Assembly (NCBI GenBank): GCA_052066835.1
Contig: JBQHRJ010000030.1
DNA from: UBA2821 sp902763335
GTDB taxonomy: Bacteria; Bacillota; Clostridia; Lachnospirales; Lachnospiraceae
DNA length: 25,921 bases
Strand: one strand, 5' to 3'
Part shown: in pieces, positions 25,001 to 25,921 of the stretch
Layout of the letters: each line of letters opens with the position of its first letter
How positions within the stretch are numbered: the stretch's first letter is position 1
Program-made: the position numbers and the translations under genes
The notes under the pieces: model-generated
The model's database searches: none
The model's input: the letters and a program-made list of their open reading frames with translations, nothing else
What the model was told of the DNA's origin: nothing

Positions 25001-25762
25001 TCAAAGAAGGACGAGACAACATCAAAGCAGGATGAGACAACGTCAAAGAAGGACGAGACAACATCAAAGCAGGATGAGACAACGTCAAAGAAGGACGAGA
25101 CAACAAAGCCAATAGAGACAGAGCCAACAAGTAAAGAAGACGAGACAACAAGAAAAGAAGAAGAGACAACAAAGAAGGAAGAAGAAACTCAGAGCTTAAA
25201 AGTGTCTTACATCACAGTGTCAAAGCCAAGTCGTACAGTTGACAAAGGTGACAAAGTAACTGTCAAAGCAAAGGCAACAGGCGGTGCAGGTAATTACCAG
25301 TACAAATTTGTAGTAAAGGCAAAGAGAAGTACAGTTATTAAGAATTACAGTTCTTCTGCAAAAGCAACATGGAAGACTGGTGCTGCAGGAAAATATAGTA
25401 TTACAGTATATGTTAAAGATGCAGACGGAAAGGTTGTAACTAAGACATTAAAGAGCTTCGTTGTTAATAATCAGTTAAAGATATCTTCATTCAAGATGTC
25501 TAAGGCTAGTGGTAAGGCTAAGGTTAAAGATAAGATTAAACTTAAAGTTAAAGCTACAGGCGGCTCAGGAGATTTTTATTACAGATATGCATATAAGAGA
25601 AAAGGAACAAGTAAGACAGTTTATCTTGGATACTATGCGAATAAGGGAACGGCTACATGGAAACCTGTTAAGAAGGGAACTTATACATTATATGCATATG
25701 TATTAGACAATAAGACAGATAAGGTTATTAAGAAGACAGTATCGTCTTATAAGGTTAAATAA
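22088..25762 (+). CDS. Secreted multidomain GH13 alpha-amylase, copy 2
   Basis: This 1224-residue secreted amylase is a paralogue of the gene at 15123. AGGAGG precedes the ATG by five bases, and the signal peptide is probably cleaved after AFG (residue 26). GH13 regions are DIVMNH (from 217), GFRCDTAKH with nucleophile Asp368, MTGEAW with acid/base Glu413 and SSHDE with Asp476, so the triad is complete. Next are an Ig-like domain, a CBM26-like domain (about 732-825, with VWQED and NGDWPG), a MucBP-like domain (about 829-897), a Lys/Glu/Asp/Thr linker (about 903-1034) and two Y_Y_Y-type beta-domains (about 1037-1224). Domain order equals copy 1, but the linker is built from an unrelated, strongly charged repeat. 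No sortase motif is visible. A strong promoter and terminator make it a separate unit. Confidence 0.93.
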   Translation: MRKAGFKKVLALSLAVAMTGTTPAFGQNFAGYKATSNSAAVGAGVATTNVDAAYKFMTDSEGKLVPTEESRALEKQSTASTNKFSWDNATVYFLLTDRFKNGDTTNDNAYGRKDHSNNFSDQRATFHGGDFAGITQKIEEGYFDDLGVNAIWLSAPYEQIHGYIQGGKDGGKGYYHQSYHGYYVLDYTESDEAFGTKEEFKTLVDTAHKHGIRIVMDIVMNHSGYNSIGDMNEFGFGTLKDGWDTFYNGPNPEAEFDLYHDNYVDYKSSEEDWANWWGTDWVRSGLPGYSAQGDGSALTQSLAGLPDFKTESTKTVGIPKLLENKWKKEGTYAEKVAKYGTSGTVRSYLCKWLSEWVETYGVDGFRCDTAKHVEYESWKALKDSCVAALKKWRQNNPTAPGADWTDDFWMTGEAWDHGVGKDAYYTEGGFDSMINFATCGGGGLSSGQLDGTYSGYAAQINSDPTFNVLSFMSSHDEMVMGGVKSSSDMIYYGTAFLMLPGGVQIYYGDETHRGLVPGASADGYGGAGHSLRSDMNWDTMDTELLAHWQKVGSFRNNHIAVGAGTHTKISSSPYTFSRVKGDDKVVVAMPNSAGTYEINVSGIFADDTIITDAYSGETYQVSGGKVSVTCDSNCTILLDGGGTLKPSVNASGKKIFTDETVTVKLVATMATDTYYSLNGGAKKAYNNGDTITIGAGAAYGEKFTVTLSGKAEDGTDLSNEAVFTKCDEPAVSDGVYRLKVKKSEFSEAPYIYVWQEDASGGSVKLNGDWPGAKMSDDGDYWAFEKEGIEGDVKFILSNGTDSGKYTGDMISSGSCLYTKDGKLTKISVVDPAKVICRYVDESGKDLTGGKNVYRVGMAGQNYSVVARKIPGYVVDKVEGNKTGIFTEEDITVTFVYKLSDEEETESTTKQDETPSKPIETEPTSKEDETTSKPIETEPTTKQDETTSKPIETEPTTKQDETTSKPIETETTSKKDETTSKQDETTSKKDETTSKQDETTSKKDETTKPIETEPTSKEDETTRKEEETTKKEEETQSLKVSYITVSKPSRTVDKGDKVTVKAKATGGAGNYQYKFVVKAKRSTVIKNYSSSAKATWKTGAAGKYSITVYVKDADGKVVTKTLKSFVVNNQLKISSFKMSKASGKAKVKDKIKLKVKATGGSGDFYYRYAYKRKGTSKTVYLGYYANKGTATWKPVKKGTYTLYAYVLDNKTDKVIKKTVSSYKVK
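24793..25190 (+). repeat. In-frame tandem repeats in the linker of amylase 2
   Basis: A 48-base unit encoding DETTSKPIETEPTTKQ recurs about four times. It gives way to alternating 21-base units encoding DETTSKK and DETTSKQ, then returns to one long unit and a KEEETT tail. Copies are nearly identical in DNA. The reading frame is preserved because unit lengths are multiples of three. The product is a flexible, highly charged linker. Confidence 0.88.
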
Positions 25763-25840
25763 TGAGTTTAGAGTTTGTCAAGTAAAGTGTGTAAATTTTC
25801 ATTATTTTTTGGGGCTGTCGGGAAATAGATAGTCCATAAC

Positions 25841-25886
25841 AGCGGAGGCTGCGACTTATACGAGTCACAGCCTCCGCTAAATTTTT
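25841..25886 (+). terminator. Strong intrinsic terminator after amylase 2
   Basis: AGCGGAGGCTG (25841-25851) pairs perfectly with CAGCCTCCGCT (25868-25878). Inside, GACT (25853-25856) pairs with AGTC (25863-25866) after one mismatch, leaving the six-base loop TATACG. A T-run follows (25882-25886). The long GC-rich stem could also be a dispersed intergenic palindrome. Confidence 0.88.
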
Positions 25887-25921
25887 CCTATAAAAGAGAA
25901 AAAAGATGGCTAACGATAACC

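Noticed and set aside
24780..25172. Leucine-rich open frame opposite the amylase 2 linker
   Set aside because: It is a by-product of the repetitive linker DNA: short repeat units without stop codons on the reverse strand give an artificial Leu/Ser polymer.
25906..25921. ATG followed by four codons (MANDN) at the right edge
   Set aside because: Only 16 bases are available and the upstream ribosome binding site is poor (GAGAAAAAAG), so a new gene cannot be claimed.

Overview
The window looks like chromosomal DNA from a gut or rumen Lachnospiraceae (low-GC Firmicute). It is AT-rich, has strong GGAGG-type ribosome binding sites 5-8 bases before the starts, and encodes Gram-positive signal peptides and a lipobox. 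It also carries a four-subunit pyruvate:ferredoxin oxidoreductase typical of anaerobes and large secreted multidomain starch-degrading enzymes. A Coprococcus-, Lachnospira-, Roseburia- or Butyrivibrio-like host fits. The genus is inference only.

Layout. (1) 1-730: a short regulatory-looking stretch with hairpins, then an unrecognised acidic 186-residue protein ended by a terminator. (2) 817-3549, minus strand: a three-gene operon of Fur-family regulator, ZnuA-like metal-binding lipoprotein and 23S rRNA cytosine methyltransferase. Its promoter -10 is overlapped by a perfect 12-3-12 Fur-type palindrome. (3) 3558-8353, plus strand: an operon of a secreted SGNH hydrolase with three Fn3-like modules, a GT2 glycosyltransferase with a helical tail, and a secreted protein of InlB-B-type repeats plus three more Fn3-like modules. 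This is a coherent but uncharacterised cell-surface cluster. (4) 8409-13399: a degenerate CobL/CbiET-like protein, then pyruvate:ferredoxin oxidoreductase subunits in the order gamma, delta, alpha, beta, then a DHH-family phosphoesterase. (5) 13454-15045: a membrane-anchored HtrA protease as its own unit with promoter and terminator. (6) 15123-25886: two paralogous giant extracellular GH13 alpha-amylases with the same domain order (signal peptide, GH13, Ig-like, CBM26-like, MucBP-like, low-complexity linker, two C-terminal beta-domains). They are separated by 3.2 kb of genetic debris: a thioester/SpaA-type adhesin missing both ends, joined head-on to a truncated and frameshifted IS transposase.

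How it fits together. The amylases would hydrolyse starch outside the cell and the sugars would be fermented through pyruvate, oxidised by the oxidoreductase in region 4. HtrA would handle misfolded exported proteins, a plausible need for a cell secreting several very large proteins. The Fur-family regulator would set metal uptake. No rRNA, tRNA, CRISPR array or conjugation machinery was seen. The points most worth following up are the degenerate CobL-like protein at the head of the oxidoreductase operon, the self-overlapping Fur-family operator, the surface cluster at 3.6-8.4 kb, and the double-truncation scar between the two amylases.
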